A DNA stretch of 64,000 nucleotides from Acidilobaceae archaeon (GTDB taxonomy: Archaea > Thermoproteota > Thermoprotei_A > Sulfolobales > Acidilobaceae), in contig JALVZQ010000008.1 in NCBI GenBank assembly GCA_027037535.1, positions 186,001-250,000 on the forward strand, written 5' to 3'. Made by a program: the position numbers and the translations under genes. Shown one piece after another: positions 41,065-49,413 of the stretch. Below the pieces are notes generated by a model. The model was not told the origin of the DNA, made no database searches, and was given only the letters and a program-made list of their open reading frames with translations. The first letter of the stretch is position 1. The number at the start of each line of letters is the position of its first letter.

Positions 41065-42339
41065 CTACCCCCGAGAATCTCTACTTCCGCGCGAGAACTC
41101 TAGCTGCTCGTTTAACACTTTATCAAGCATAAGAATAGCACTCAGCAACTCACGATATCTTTCATCTTTAAGAGCCCAAGCCCTAGGTATAACGCTACTC
41201 CGATACTTCGATACCACTGCGATATTTAGCGATATCTCACTGAGCTTATCCATAAGTAATTCTAAAGAGTAAGCAACTAGAATCGTTGCAAGGAATTCGT
41301 TCATTTTCCTCTCACTTTTCTTTAAAGCTAATATTATATATTCTACATTATCATGTGGTAATAATACTCCAGCAGTAATCAGAGCAAGAGCTGAAGACAG
41401 GGGTGGCTTTCCCTGAGGCCATTTAGTCATTTTTTCTAAAAATATTAAATTTAAATTATTTAAATAGTAAAGTAAGCCTCTTTCTTCGAAGAGATCTTCA
41501 AGCAAAATATCAAGAGCCTTCTCTGGACACTCTTTGTAAGAACATATTCTCAATAGGGCTGCGACCTTTCTTAGTCTTGCATCATGTCTCATAAGTGCTC
41601 TCTCAAACTCCTCTGGAAGATCCTTGTGTAGCTCATATAGGTATGTACCAACAAAGTATGGAGCGAATATATCTGAAAGATTGTGGAGAACTAGGACAGG
41701 GTCATTTTTATCTAATCGCCTTATCTCCTCGAAATTGAGTAGATTATAAAGAACTTCTTTCTCGGTTAGATTTAAGGGTATTTTAGGGAAATTTCCTCTC
41801 TCGACCATAGCTAGGATCTCGGCCAATGGATAGTAGCTTTCCATCTCTAAATATCGCATTGCGTCTAGGTTCTCGAGAAACACTCTCAGGCCGCATAGTG
41901 CTTCTTCCCATTCTTCTAAGCGTGAAGCTATCCAGCGTGATATATATTGTGAGAATGGCCTATCTAAGAAATTGATTCTGTTAAGGCGTGCTATCACATA
42001 AAGGCCTATAGGTGTTATCCTGAGCTCCATATTTCTTTTCTCGACGAACCATAGGTCGGTGAGGAGTTTAAGGTAACGGTAGAGTATGCGGCGTACTATT
42101 TCAGGGTCTTCTCCAGTGTAACCTGCGATTATCTGAGCTAGGTTCCTCATGTTGCGGGATCCGCAGGCTGTGAGGGTATACATTATCTGGGCGAGTCGAG
42201 CGGCTCTGTTGAACCTTCGTTTTCTGGTTCCATACTTCTGTCTGAGCTGTTCCAACTCTTCTGGGCTGGGTGGTTGGCAGTGTGACTTTTGCATGTTCAT
42301 TTGTACACATGTCATGGTTATCTGGCCTCTCTTAGTCAC
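41065..42339 (-). CDS. Uncharacterised element-encoded protein with N-terminal winged-helix-like region
   Basis: 424 aa; AQIMYTLTACGSRNMRNLAQIIAGYTGEDPEIVRRILYRYLKLLTDLWFVEKRNMELRITPIGLYVI. Confidence 0.6.
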   Translation of the reverse strand: MTKRGQITMTCVQMNMQKSHCQPPSPEELEQLRQKYGTRKRRFNRAARLAQIMYTLTACGSRNMRNLAQIIAGYTGEDPEIVRRILYRYLKLLTDLWFVEKRNMELRITPIGLYVIARLNRINFLDRPFSQYISRWIASRLEEWEEALCGLRVFLENLDAMRYLEMESYYPLAEILAMVERGNFPKIPLNLTEKEVLYNLLNFEEIRRLDKNDPVLVLHNLSDIFAPYFVGTYLYELHKDLPEEFERALMRHDARLRKVAALLRICSYKECPEKALDILLEDLFEERGLLYYLNNLNLIFLEKMTKWPQGKPPLSSALALITAGVLLPHDNVEYIILALKKSERKMNEFLATILVAYSLELLMDKLSEISLNIAVVSKYRSSVIPRAWALKDERYRELLSAILMLDKVLNEQLEFSRGSRDSRG

Positions 42340-42390
42340 ATAGCTACTTATTAGATGTCACAGTATTAAATATCTTAGGGGTGGCCTTAT

Positions 42391-42552
42391 ATGGTTGCTG
42401 AATCTAGTCCTAGGGAAGTTCCCTTAACTCGTTTGCCTGTTGGGTCTAGGAAGGTGGGCAAGATTAACAATGATCCGATAATCTATCTAGGCAAGGATTT
42501 CAGGTGGCTTATCGGTAAGCGGGTGTATGTTGAGATCATAGTCAGAGGATGA
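42391..42552 (+). CDS. Small AbrB/DUF2080-like protein
   Basis: MVAESSPREVPLTRLPVGSRKVGKINNDPIIYLGKDFRWLIGKRVYVEIIVRG* (53 aa), read manually, below track cutoff. Confidence 0.5.
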   Translation: MVAESSPREVPLTRLPVGSRKVGKINNDPIIYLGKDFRWLIGKRVYVEIIVRG

Positions 42553-42574
42553 GGTTCATACTTTTTGTGGAGAG

Positions 42575-43045
42575 GTGAGGAATGGAGTGGGGAGCACGGC
42601 TCAATGCATAAAAGATTATCGAGCCTATATCCCTGTTTCTTCTTATCGTGTAGGAAAATTAATTAAAACTGGGGGCAATAGAGGCTACTGTCAGGCTTTA
42701 TCCCTTGGTCTAGGCCTTGTCCTAGAGTACTTTAGGATTCTAAGAAGGAATGGTAGGGGGTCACCAGCATACATTACAATATCGAAGATAGTTAAGACTC
42801 TGGGCGTTGAAGACACGCGCAGGAAACGGACCATAATTGGCTGGGCTCTAAACTATCTGGCCAAACTCGGATATATGGAGAGATGGAGTAATGGAAGCAA
42901 TAAGACGTACCACGTTACTGACAAGCTCTTCGAACACTTCCAGAACTATCCTTGCCTCACAGACTGCACCGCAGACGGCTCACTCTGCGGCCTAATCGCG
43001 ACCAACGAGTGCCCGTTTCTCGTGGGGGTGGTGAACGATGAGTAG
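42575..43045 (+). CDS. Winged-helix DNA-binding protein
   Basis: ITISKIVKTLGVEDTRRKRTIIGWALNYLAKLGYMERWSNGSNKTYHVT. Confidence 0.6.
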   Translation: MRNGVGSTAQCIKDYRAYIPVSSYRVGKLIKTGGNRGYCQALSLGLGLVLEYFRILRRNGRGSPAYITISKIVKTLGVEDTRRKRTIIGWALNYLAKLGYMERWSNGSNKTYHVTDKLFEHFQNYPCLTDCTADGSLCGLIATNECPFLVGVVNDE

Positions 43046-45156
43046 TCTTCTCCCCGTAGTAGAGGTCGAGCAGGTAAAGCTTGATGAGAGGGAGATCGTC
43101 CTCTCCCTCGGGATAGACAGGCAGATCTTAGCACTAGTCGGGGTCAAGAGGAAGAGGCGGAACAGCAGGAAGGTTAAGATCTACGTGCACCTGCTCAACA
43201 GTGGAGAAACATTTGCATACGAGTGCCTGCCTGGAAAGACTGACTCCTGCTTCAGGGATTCTATTGAGGAACCACTAACCCATGCAGGTCTAAGCGCTGC
43301 GGTGGATACTATAGCAAGAGTTCTTGGAGAGCTAGTTAATGAATGGGACGAGAGGGTAGAGGCCGAGAGGCTGACTAGGCTAGGAGAAGCTCTGACGCAG
43401 CAGTACAAGCCCCTCTTCACTATACCCAGCGGGGACGGGTTCCTCGAGGTTCTTGCTAGTGACGGTTTCGAACTGCCAGAGCACGGGGCCTTCATAGATC
43501 TCGGAGACTGCGTAGCAATAGCAGAGACAACCTACGCCTACGTTAGAGACAGCCGAGCAGAAAGCGGACTAGCAAGAATAGAGCCTGTAGGCCTTATAGC
43601 AATCTACACCCGCAGTGGAGAAGGCTTAAGGCTTAGCGAAGTAAAGCCTTTTGCACCTAAGCGAGATCATGCAATAACTGTCTGCGGCCGTCCTGTTAGG
43701 GTTAAGAGGGCCGCTGCAGCCGTTGTAGTCGGCTCTACTACGTTCGCAGATGCGAAAGTCTTTGAGGCCGTACTTGAAATGGGTGACTCGGCTCTAAAGG
43801 GGATCAGTTGGCCCTCTGTAGCTAGTGAAATACTAGATAGGCTTAGAGAAAGTGTCTACTTGAAGGATGAGAGGAAATACTATGTTTTAGCATCTTACGT
43901 TCTCATGACATACTTCCATGATGTATTCACAGCGATACCCTTCCTCTGGCTATACGGGCCTTACGGTAGCGGTAAGACGAGAACAAATGTGACGATTACG
44001 TATATGAGTAGAAGAGGTGTGATTATCCTACAGCATCAGCCAGCCTGTATAGGCTGGCTGATGCTGTAGGGGCGACGATAGGAATAGATGAGAGCGCCCT
44101 GAAGGGAAACCAGCCCCTAATACTTGCAGGGTCTTACAAAAGGGGGCTTTCAATACCAAGGGCAGAGCCCACAAAGCACGGCATACTGCTCAAGCTCTTT
44201 GACTCAGTAGTTCCACGCATATTCTCGTTCAAAGACCTGCCAAAGGAAGACTACTTGCTGCAAAGGATCATAGGCGTCTTGATGGAGAAGGGTATTCCTA
44301 AGAGGAAGGAAGACCCCTGCCGAGCGACTATAGAGATCTAAGGAATAAGCTATACATGCTCAGGCTACTAGGCTTGCCGCAGATCCTAGACGCTAAGAAG
44401 AGGGCTGCCGAAATCCTAGATCGCTGCATGGTGCAGGGCAGGGAAAGGGAGATATGGTGGCCTCTCCTAACAGCTGCCTTACTAGGTGGCTTTGAGGCTC
44501 CAGTCTTAGACTATATCGCCGAGGATCTTGAGAAGAGGGCCTCACGAGAAGACATCTATATAGAGGAGAAAACAGTGCTTGCAGCAATAGAAAGCACGCT
44601 CACACGGATCAAAGACCTTGACGGCAGAGAGTACGAGATAGCAATGTTCACTGCTAGCGATCTCCAACGCATAATAGTACACAGAATCCTCGAGGAAGAG
44701 AACTGCCTAGAGGTCGAGGGCCAGGATACTGCTGAGAAGGAAACCGTTAAGCCCGAATGCAGGAGAAGAGCAGAGGAGATTAGAAGGAAATGGAACCCGC
44801 AGAAGATAGGCAAGGTTCTAGAAAGGCTAGGCTTCAACGCCTACAGGAAGGCAGAGGGTAAAGGGGCAAGCAAGAGAAGATACTACAATATACCAGAAGA
44901 AGTATTCTGGGAGAAGGCAGGCCTATACGAATACACTAGAGAAGGGTCGGCAGAGTCGGTCAAGTCGGTCAAGTGTTTGAGGAATATACACAGAAAAAAT
45001 GAATCTACGGGCCAGACTTCTAACAATGATCTAGAGAATGACAAGAACTATGGGAAGAAAAAACACGTAATAAGTAGTATATCCCCTGGAAACTTGACCG
45101 ACTCGACCGACTTGACCGACCATAGGGGGTTAGAGGGGTTCTTCGATGACTCCTAG
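43038..45156 (+). pseudogene. Replicative helicase-like ATPase, one gene broken by two apparent single-C deletions
   Basis: Walker A LYGPYGSGKTRT (first piece, to 44069); Walker B-like GATIGIDES in a second frame (to 44341); DYRDLRNKLYMLRLLGLPQILDAKKRAAE... plus C-terminal wHTH in third piece (44356-45156). Adding one C near 44045 and one near 44317 restores a single ORF. Confidence 0.7.
44027..44070. repeat. Perfect 20-bp inverted repeat with 4-nt loop
   Basis: CCTACAGCATCAGCCAGCCT-GTAT-AGGCTGGCTGATGCTGTAGG. Confidence 0.98.
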
Positions 45157-45207
45157 GTCGGTCAAGTTGCAGAGCAGTATGGCCGACTCGAGACGGGACT
45201 TGACCGA
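44947..45207. repeat. Iteron-like 9-mers (TCGGTCAAG/CTTGACCGA), possible replication origin
   Basis: TCGGTCAAG at 44956, 44965, 45158; reverse complement at 45093, 45111, 45199; one-mismatch copy at 45102; degenerate copy at 44947. Confidence 0.65.
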
Positions 45208-46528
45208 CCCTGGCAGTCTCGAGGAGTTCTACAGGAAGTGGCTGGCCACACACCTAGGGCTCAACTGGTTCGTTGAGATAGCGCACAGCGGCCCTGACAA
45301 CAGGGAGTTTACTAGGAACCTCTTTCATCTCCCCGAGACGGGAGCTGGTCTAATCCTGGGGGTTAGAAGGGAAAGGAATGTGATGGCCTCTTCTGCGAGG
45401 TTTCCCGAGCCTGTAGCTGATAGGTCTCAGGCTAGGTATCCAGTGCTAACACTTGACTTCGACTGCGAGGAAGACCCTTGGAGTGCTGTAGGGGAAGCCC
45501 TAAGGATTGCAAGGGCCCTGAAGCAGGACTATGGGGCTGACAGTGTAATCGTGAGAAGCGGGTACAAAGGGGCCCACCTGCATATACCGCTGAAGAGTCT
45601 AGCTACTCATGAAGAGCTCAGAGTTATAGGTGAGCGCGTTATAGAGATGTTCAAGCCTAGGGGGTGTAGGGGGAAGCCGATAGTAGACACTAGTAGCTTC
45701 AGTGACTATAGGCATCTGATCCGAGTCCCCCATACCTTTAATATTAGAGGGAGAGGGAGAAGGCTGGCATTACTCCTCGACTATAGGTTGAACAGGGTGG
45801 ATCCGAGGGATTTCGAGTGGGGCGAACCTCTGGATCCTCGCTCTCTAGGCATAGTTCTGGTAAGGGTGGTTATACCCCTCATTAAGAGGCCCCATGCGAG
45901 ACGCTCAAGACCGAAATGGGGCTGGATTGAGAAGATCCTAGAGAACGGTCTTCCTGACGGTAGGAAGAGGTTCATTCTCTATGTGGCCTCGAGATACCTG
46001 GTGAACGTTAAGGGGTTAGGCATAGAAGAGGCCCTAGAAGAGCTGCAACAGTTTCTAGATGCTAGCTGTGAGAGACATAGTAATTGCTCCAGGATTTACA
46101 CTAGTTGGCTTAGGAGTGTTCTAAGAGCTGTAAGGGAGAAGCGGCTATACCCACCAGGCTTATCTAGGCTCAGGGAGAAGGATCCAGAACTCTACACCTT
46201 GATAAATACTATGGTTTCCACGCATACCGTAACAAGGCGATTGGTCAAGCTCCCCGAGCCTGTTAGAAGTTTCCTCGAGGAGACTGGTCAGGAGACATTT
46301 ACCTATCAGGACCTCAAGGAATGGCTTGAGACCAAGAAGGGCAAGGTGACAAGCGAGGAATGGAGCCGTTACACGAGGCTTCTAAGGAAACTGGCCGAGG
46401 AAGGGCTCCTGGGCAGAATGTTCCTTGTAGAAGGGAAATGGAAGGACTATGGGCCAGGTCCAGTAGAAAAACCGCCATCGAGAAAAGTAAAATTTTACGT
46501 TGTCGGGGAGAAAAACACTGTCGCCTAG
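45146..46528 (+). CDS. Archaeo-eukaryotic primase (AEP) superfamily protein
   Basis: VLTLDFDCEEDPW (DxD-type motif), VRSGYKGAHLHIP (SxH-type motif); probable start ATG 45179. Confidence 0.75.
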   Translation: MTPRSVKLQSSMADSRRDLTDPGSLEEFYRKWLATHLGLNWFVEIAHSGPDNREFTRNLFHLPETGAGLILGVRRERNVMASSARFPEPVADRSQARYPVLTLDFDCEEDPWSAVGEALRIARALKQDYGADSVIVRSGYKGAHLHIPLKSLATHEELRVIGERVIEMFKPRGCRGKPIVDTSSFSDYRHLIRVPHTFNIRGRGRRLALLLDYRLNRVDPRDFEWGEPLDPRSLGIVLVRVVIPLIKRPHARRSRPKWGWIEKILENGLPDGRKRFILYVASRYLVNVKGLGIEEALEELQQFLDASCERHSNCSRIYTSWLRSVLRAVREKRLYPPGLSRLREKDPELYTLINTMVSTHTVTRRLVKLPEPVRSFLEETGQETFTYQDLKEWLETKKGKVTSEEWSRYTRLLRKLAEEGLLGRMFLVEGKWKDYGPGPVEKPPSRKVKFYVVGEKNTVA

Positions 46529-46776
46529 ACACGCTCTCCTCTAACCACAAGGCTCTTCTCAGGAAGTATACTGACCAGATCGACTTCGAGTTCCGATAAC
46601 TCTGCCTCGACATCATTCAGAGTCCTCTTAATAGCCCGCCTAACATGCTCAGGCAGATCATCCCAATACTTTCTAGCTAGATCATTCAAGGCCAGCCAAA
46701 CACCTCGAAGCTCCCAATAATACACGGCGCGCAGATCCTCGACATCCAACAGCCACACAAGACTACCATGCACCAT
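46525..46776 (-). CDS. Small uncharacterised acidic protein
   Basis: 83 aa ORF with divergent promoter region; no family recognised. Confidence 0.5.
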   Translation of the reverse strand: MVHGSLVWLLDVEDLRAVYYWELRGVWLALNDLARKYWDDLPEHVRRAIKRTLNDVEAELSELEVDLVSILPEKSLVVRGERV

Positions 46777-46800
46777 ATTACATCACCTCATCTCTTACTT

Positions 46801-46814
46801 AGCTTAGCTAAGCT
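46801..46814. promoter_or_regulatory. Perfect 14-bp palindrome in divergent intergenic region, possible operator
   Basis: AGCTTAGCTAAGCT, followed by TTAGTaatACTAA and further CTAAGCTAGG-like copies. Confidence 0.45.
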
Positions 46815-46887
46815 CACTTAGTAATACTAACTAGGTAAGCCTAATAAGCTTTGCTCTCACAGTATCTAAGCTAGGTGAGAGGTCTTG

Positions 46888-47037
46888 GTGAAGAGGGTTC
46901 ACGTTATCTTTGATAATGACGAGTTCGAAGAGCTGAAGAAGCGCAAGGACAGGTTGGGCCTATCTTGGACTGATGTTATTAAAAAAGGAATAGAATGTTT
47001 AGAGAAAATAAATAGGGGGGACGATTATGAATCCTAA
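46888..47037 (+). CDS. Ribbon-helix-helix (CopG-like) protein
   Basis: MKRVHVIFDNDEFEELKKRKDRLGLSWTDVIKKGIECLEKINRGDDYES*, GTG start, read manually. Confidence 0.6.
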   Translation: MKRVHVIFDNDEFEELKKRKDRLGLSWTDVIKKGIECLEKINRGDDYES

Positions 47038-47713
47038 CAATCAATGTCTACATATCTCAATGAACGATTTTGCTTATTATTCTTGGGTATTAACACAAAA
47101 GAGAAAGGCGTGTAACCAAAAACTCCTTGAATATGTAAAAAAAGTATACTCCGAGGGTGTGGAATATCTTAAAGAGTCTAGGAAAGTGCTTTTTAGAAAC
47201 GGGATGGGCACCGAGCTGCTGTATATTGAACAAGTAGAAGGTCTTTATATGGAAATGCTAAGAAATTACTGTTTAGAGTCTTATCTTTCAGCAATAATCA
47301 TATCTAGAATTATAACAGAATATCTTATTGATAGTATTTTTTCTATTTCTCTGCCAAAAAACTGTATGAAACATTGTTCCAATACTAAAATAGGTCAAAA
47401 AATGGAATATATTGGAAAAATATATAAAAATAAGGCAGAAAAATTTTTAAACACTATACACGAGGTAAGAGAGTTAGTAAATAACTATCTGCATCAAGTT
47501 GAAAAACAAGGAAAAATAGTACCTAAAAGAGAAGATATAGTAAATAAAATCGAAGAAATTTTACGCAGTCCTACTGAAGCGGAAACTAATAAGCTTCTAC
47601 AACAGCTAACGCCTTGCGTACCGTCTAGTAAAGAAGTTAAATATTTATTAGATAAAATAAATATATTATTTAAAAGTTATAACAGTATAATAAAATTTAT
47701 TCTAGAAAATTAA
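47027..47713 (+). CDS. Uncharacterised protein with possible DUF4145/HEPN-like motif
   Basis: Overlaps the RHH gene by 11 bp; HEVRELVNNYLHQV resembles RELxNxxxH. Confidence 0.45.
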   Translation: MNPNNQCLHISMNDFAYYSWVLTQKRKACNQKLLEYVKKVYSEGVEYLKESRKVLFRNGMGTELLYIEQVEGLYMEMLRNYCLESYLSAIIISRIITEYLIDSIFSISLPKNCMKHCSNTKIGQKMEYIGKIYKNKAEKFLNTIHEVRELVNNYLHQVEKQGKIVPKREDIVNKIEEILRSPTEAETNKLLQQLTPCVPSSKEVKYLLDKINILFKSYNSIIKFILEN

Positions 47714-47796
47714 ATATATTTAGATTAACATTTTGTTGTTAAAAAGGATGGCAGTCTTAGGAGATGCCAGGAACCTTATCCACACCCCCAGGTACC

Positions 47797-47994
47797 CTAC
47801 ACACCATTAGACAAAATCTTCCAAGGTATACTAAGAGGCTCTAGCTTGTAGTGCCTCACTAGTGCTCCGACCTGCTGATTATCTAGTTGCATAATGATAA
47901 TGACGTCGAGCACTTGATCGCTATATCGCCTCAATAGCTTAAGCAGCTTTCTATTAGGTTTGGCTCTGAAAACCTTGATACTGCTACTGGCCAT
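47797..47994 (-). CDS. Small uncharacterised protein
   Basis: 65 aa ORF in the element. Confidence 0.35.
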   Translation of the reverse strand: MASSSIKVFRAKPNRKLLKLLRRYSDQVLDVIIIMQLDNQQVGALVRHYKLEPLSIPWKILSNGV

Positions 47995-48180
47995 GCCTAT
48001 TCCCGCTTTAGCTGGTGTTTTCCCATACCCTCTCCCCCTCTCAAGGGTTTATTAAAACCTTATTTATCAATGTAGAGTGGTTCTTTAATGTAGAAAAACT
48101 TCCTAGTATTCCTTGTAAAGAGGGTAGAGAGTTCAACGGGTTACTCTTTACTCCTTACTCTCAAACCCTTCCGTATATCC

Positions 48181-48990
48181 CTATATTATAGTGGTGTTTT
48201 TAGGTAGCCATTTGCTTAGGAGTTCTAGGAATCTGATCCCATTTTCTATCTCTCCACTATCTCCCATGGATTCTCCCGTGATTCTATAGGCATCACACTC
48301 CTTGTCCTCAAGATATGTCTTGACTGGCTTTACACCGCTAGATGCTAGACTCCTCAGGATGCCTAGGAGTCTGCGCCATCCCTCGGGGTCGCGTAGGCTG
48401 AAGGTGACGCCTTGGAACACGCATATCTCCCTTAGGCCTCGATGGTAGGCAGCTACTATCTCGGGATAGCCTTCCCCTAGCAAGACCTCTAATGCGTGGT
48501 CGTTGAAGTAAGGCGGTCCCTGATCACTTCCTATGAAGTATTTGTAGTCTCCACTGTCGTACCACTCCTTATCCCAGTCGTCGTAGAGGACTAGGATCAC
48601 CTTGTCTTCTCTCACAACATAATATAGGGTCTCGGCCTCGTCTGGGCTTCTAGGCGTGAAATCTGTGGCTACTAGTCTTAGAAAGGCTTGTGGCCTAGCC
48701 TGAAATATTTTGAAGGCCTGTTCAGGATTCACCCTAGCATAACGTAATAGGGTCTTTGGCTCGTTGCTCAGAATATAGGCTACCTCGTATAGTGGGATCT
48801 TTACCCTGTGGAGTCCCTCTAGCCAGCCCCTTATGAGATCCTCTACAACACTGCTTACTGGTGGAATGCTTGCCCGTCTACCCTTGAATCGCCTGCCTAC
48901 TTCCTTTTTGAACCGCTGCCATAGACGTGGATCTACGAGTATAGAGGTCTTGGTCTTCTCCAAGAGGATACACCGTGAAGATGAATACAT
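48181..48990 (-). CDS. Uncharacterised element protein with RHH-like N-terminus
   Basis: 269 aa; KTKTSILVDPRLWQRFKKEVGRRF near N-terminus. Confidence 0.5.
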   Translation of the reverse strand: MYSSSRCILLEKTKTSILVDPRLWQRFKKEVGRRFKGRRASIPPVSSVVEDLIRGWLEGLHRVKIPLYEVAYILSNEPKTLLRYARVNPEQAFKIFQARPQAFLRLVATDFTPRSPDEAETLYYVVREDKVILVLYDDWDKEWYDSGDYKYFIGSDQGPPYFNDHALEVLLGEGYPEIVAAYHRGLREICVFQGVTFSLRDPEGWRRLLGILRSLASSGVKPVKTYLEDKECDAYRITGESMGDSGEIENGIRFLELLSKWLPKNTTII

Positions 48991-49061
48991 AGCGCATGGT
49001 TATAGGAACTGGCACTTCTCAAGAAGCACTCCTAGGACCTGGGATAAACAGCTTCAAGGAC

Positions 49062-49190
49062 TTTTTGAAGCCGTAAACCATGATTTTTTGAAGCCGTCCT
49101 GCCTTATAATTGGAGTCGGGTGCGTATTACCGTGTCTTACGATGTATTAGAGTGCTTGGAGTATAAGGCTTCAAAAACGGGCTTCAAAAT
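49062..49190. repeat. Direct and inverted TTTTTGAAGCC motifs around the int(N) start
   Basis: TTTTTGAAGCCGT at 49062-49074 and 49085-49097; GGCTTCAAAA at 49167 and 49180 (GGGCTTCAAAA). Confidence 0.6.
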
Positions 49191-49413
49191 GTATGTGTTC
49201 ATAAAAACAGTTAGACAAAACGGTAAAACATACAGGTATCTTGTAATAGAAGAATACGATCCCAGAACAAAACGCAAAAAGGTCCTACTACACCTAAGCC
49301 TCAGGAAAATCCTCGAACACTTCAAGAATGAAGTGGATGATAAGGCGACAGCCTTATGGTGCGGGGGGTGGGATTCGAACCCACGCAGGCCTACGCCAAC
49401 GGGTCTTAAGCCC
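49189..49413 (+). CDS. Tyrosine integrase, N-terminal part, int(N)
   Basis: MYVFIKTVRQNGKTYRYLVIEEYDPRTKRKKVLLHLSLRKILEHFKNEVDDKATALWCGGWDSNPRRPTPTGLKP; frame continues into attR; track ORF 49120-49485. Confidence 0.85.
49355..49413. repeat. attR: 59-bp direct repeat within intact tRNA-Leu
   Basis: Identical to 38925-38983. Confidence 0.95.

Larger units (their letters stand above)
38925..49413. mobile_element. SSV-type integrated plasmid-like element in tRNA-Leu(TAA), excision unit 10,430 bp
   Basis: 59-bp perfect direct repeats 38925-38983 and 49355-49413; int(C) at left and int(N) at right, both in the frame reading through the repeat; helicase/primase module inside. Confidence 0.93.

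Noticed and set aside
44947-45207. CRISPR-like array
   Set aside because: 9-bp repeats are too short, occur in both orientations, are tandem without spacers, and no cas genes are nearby
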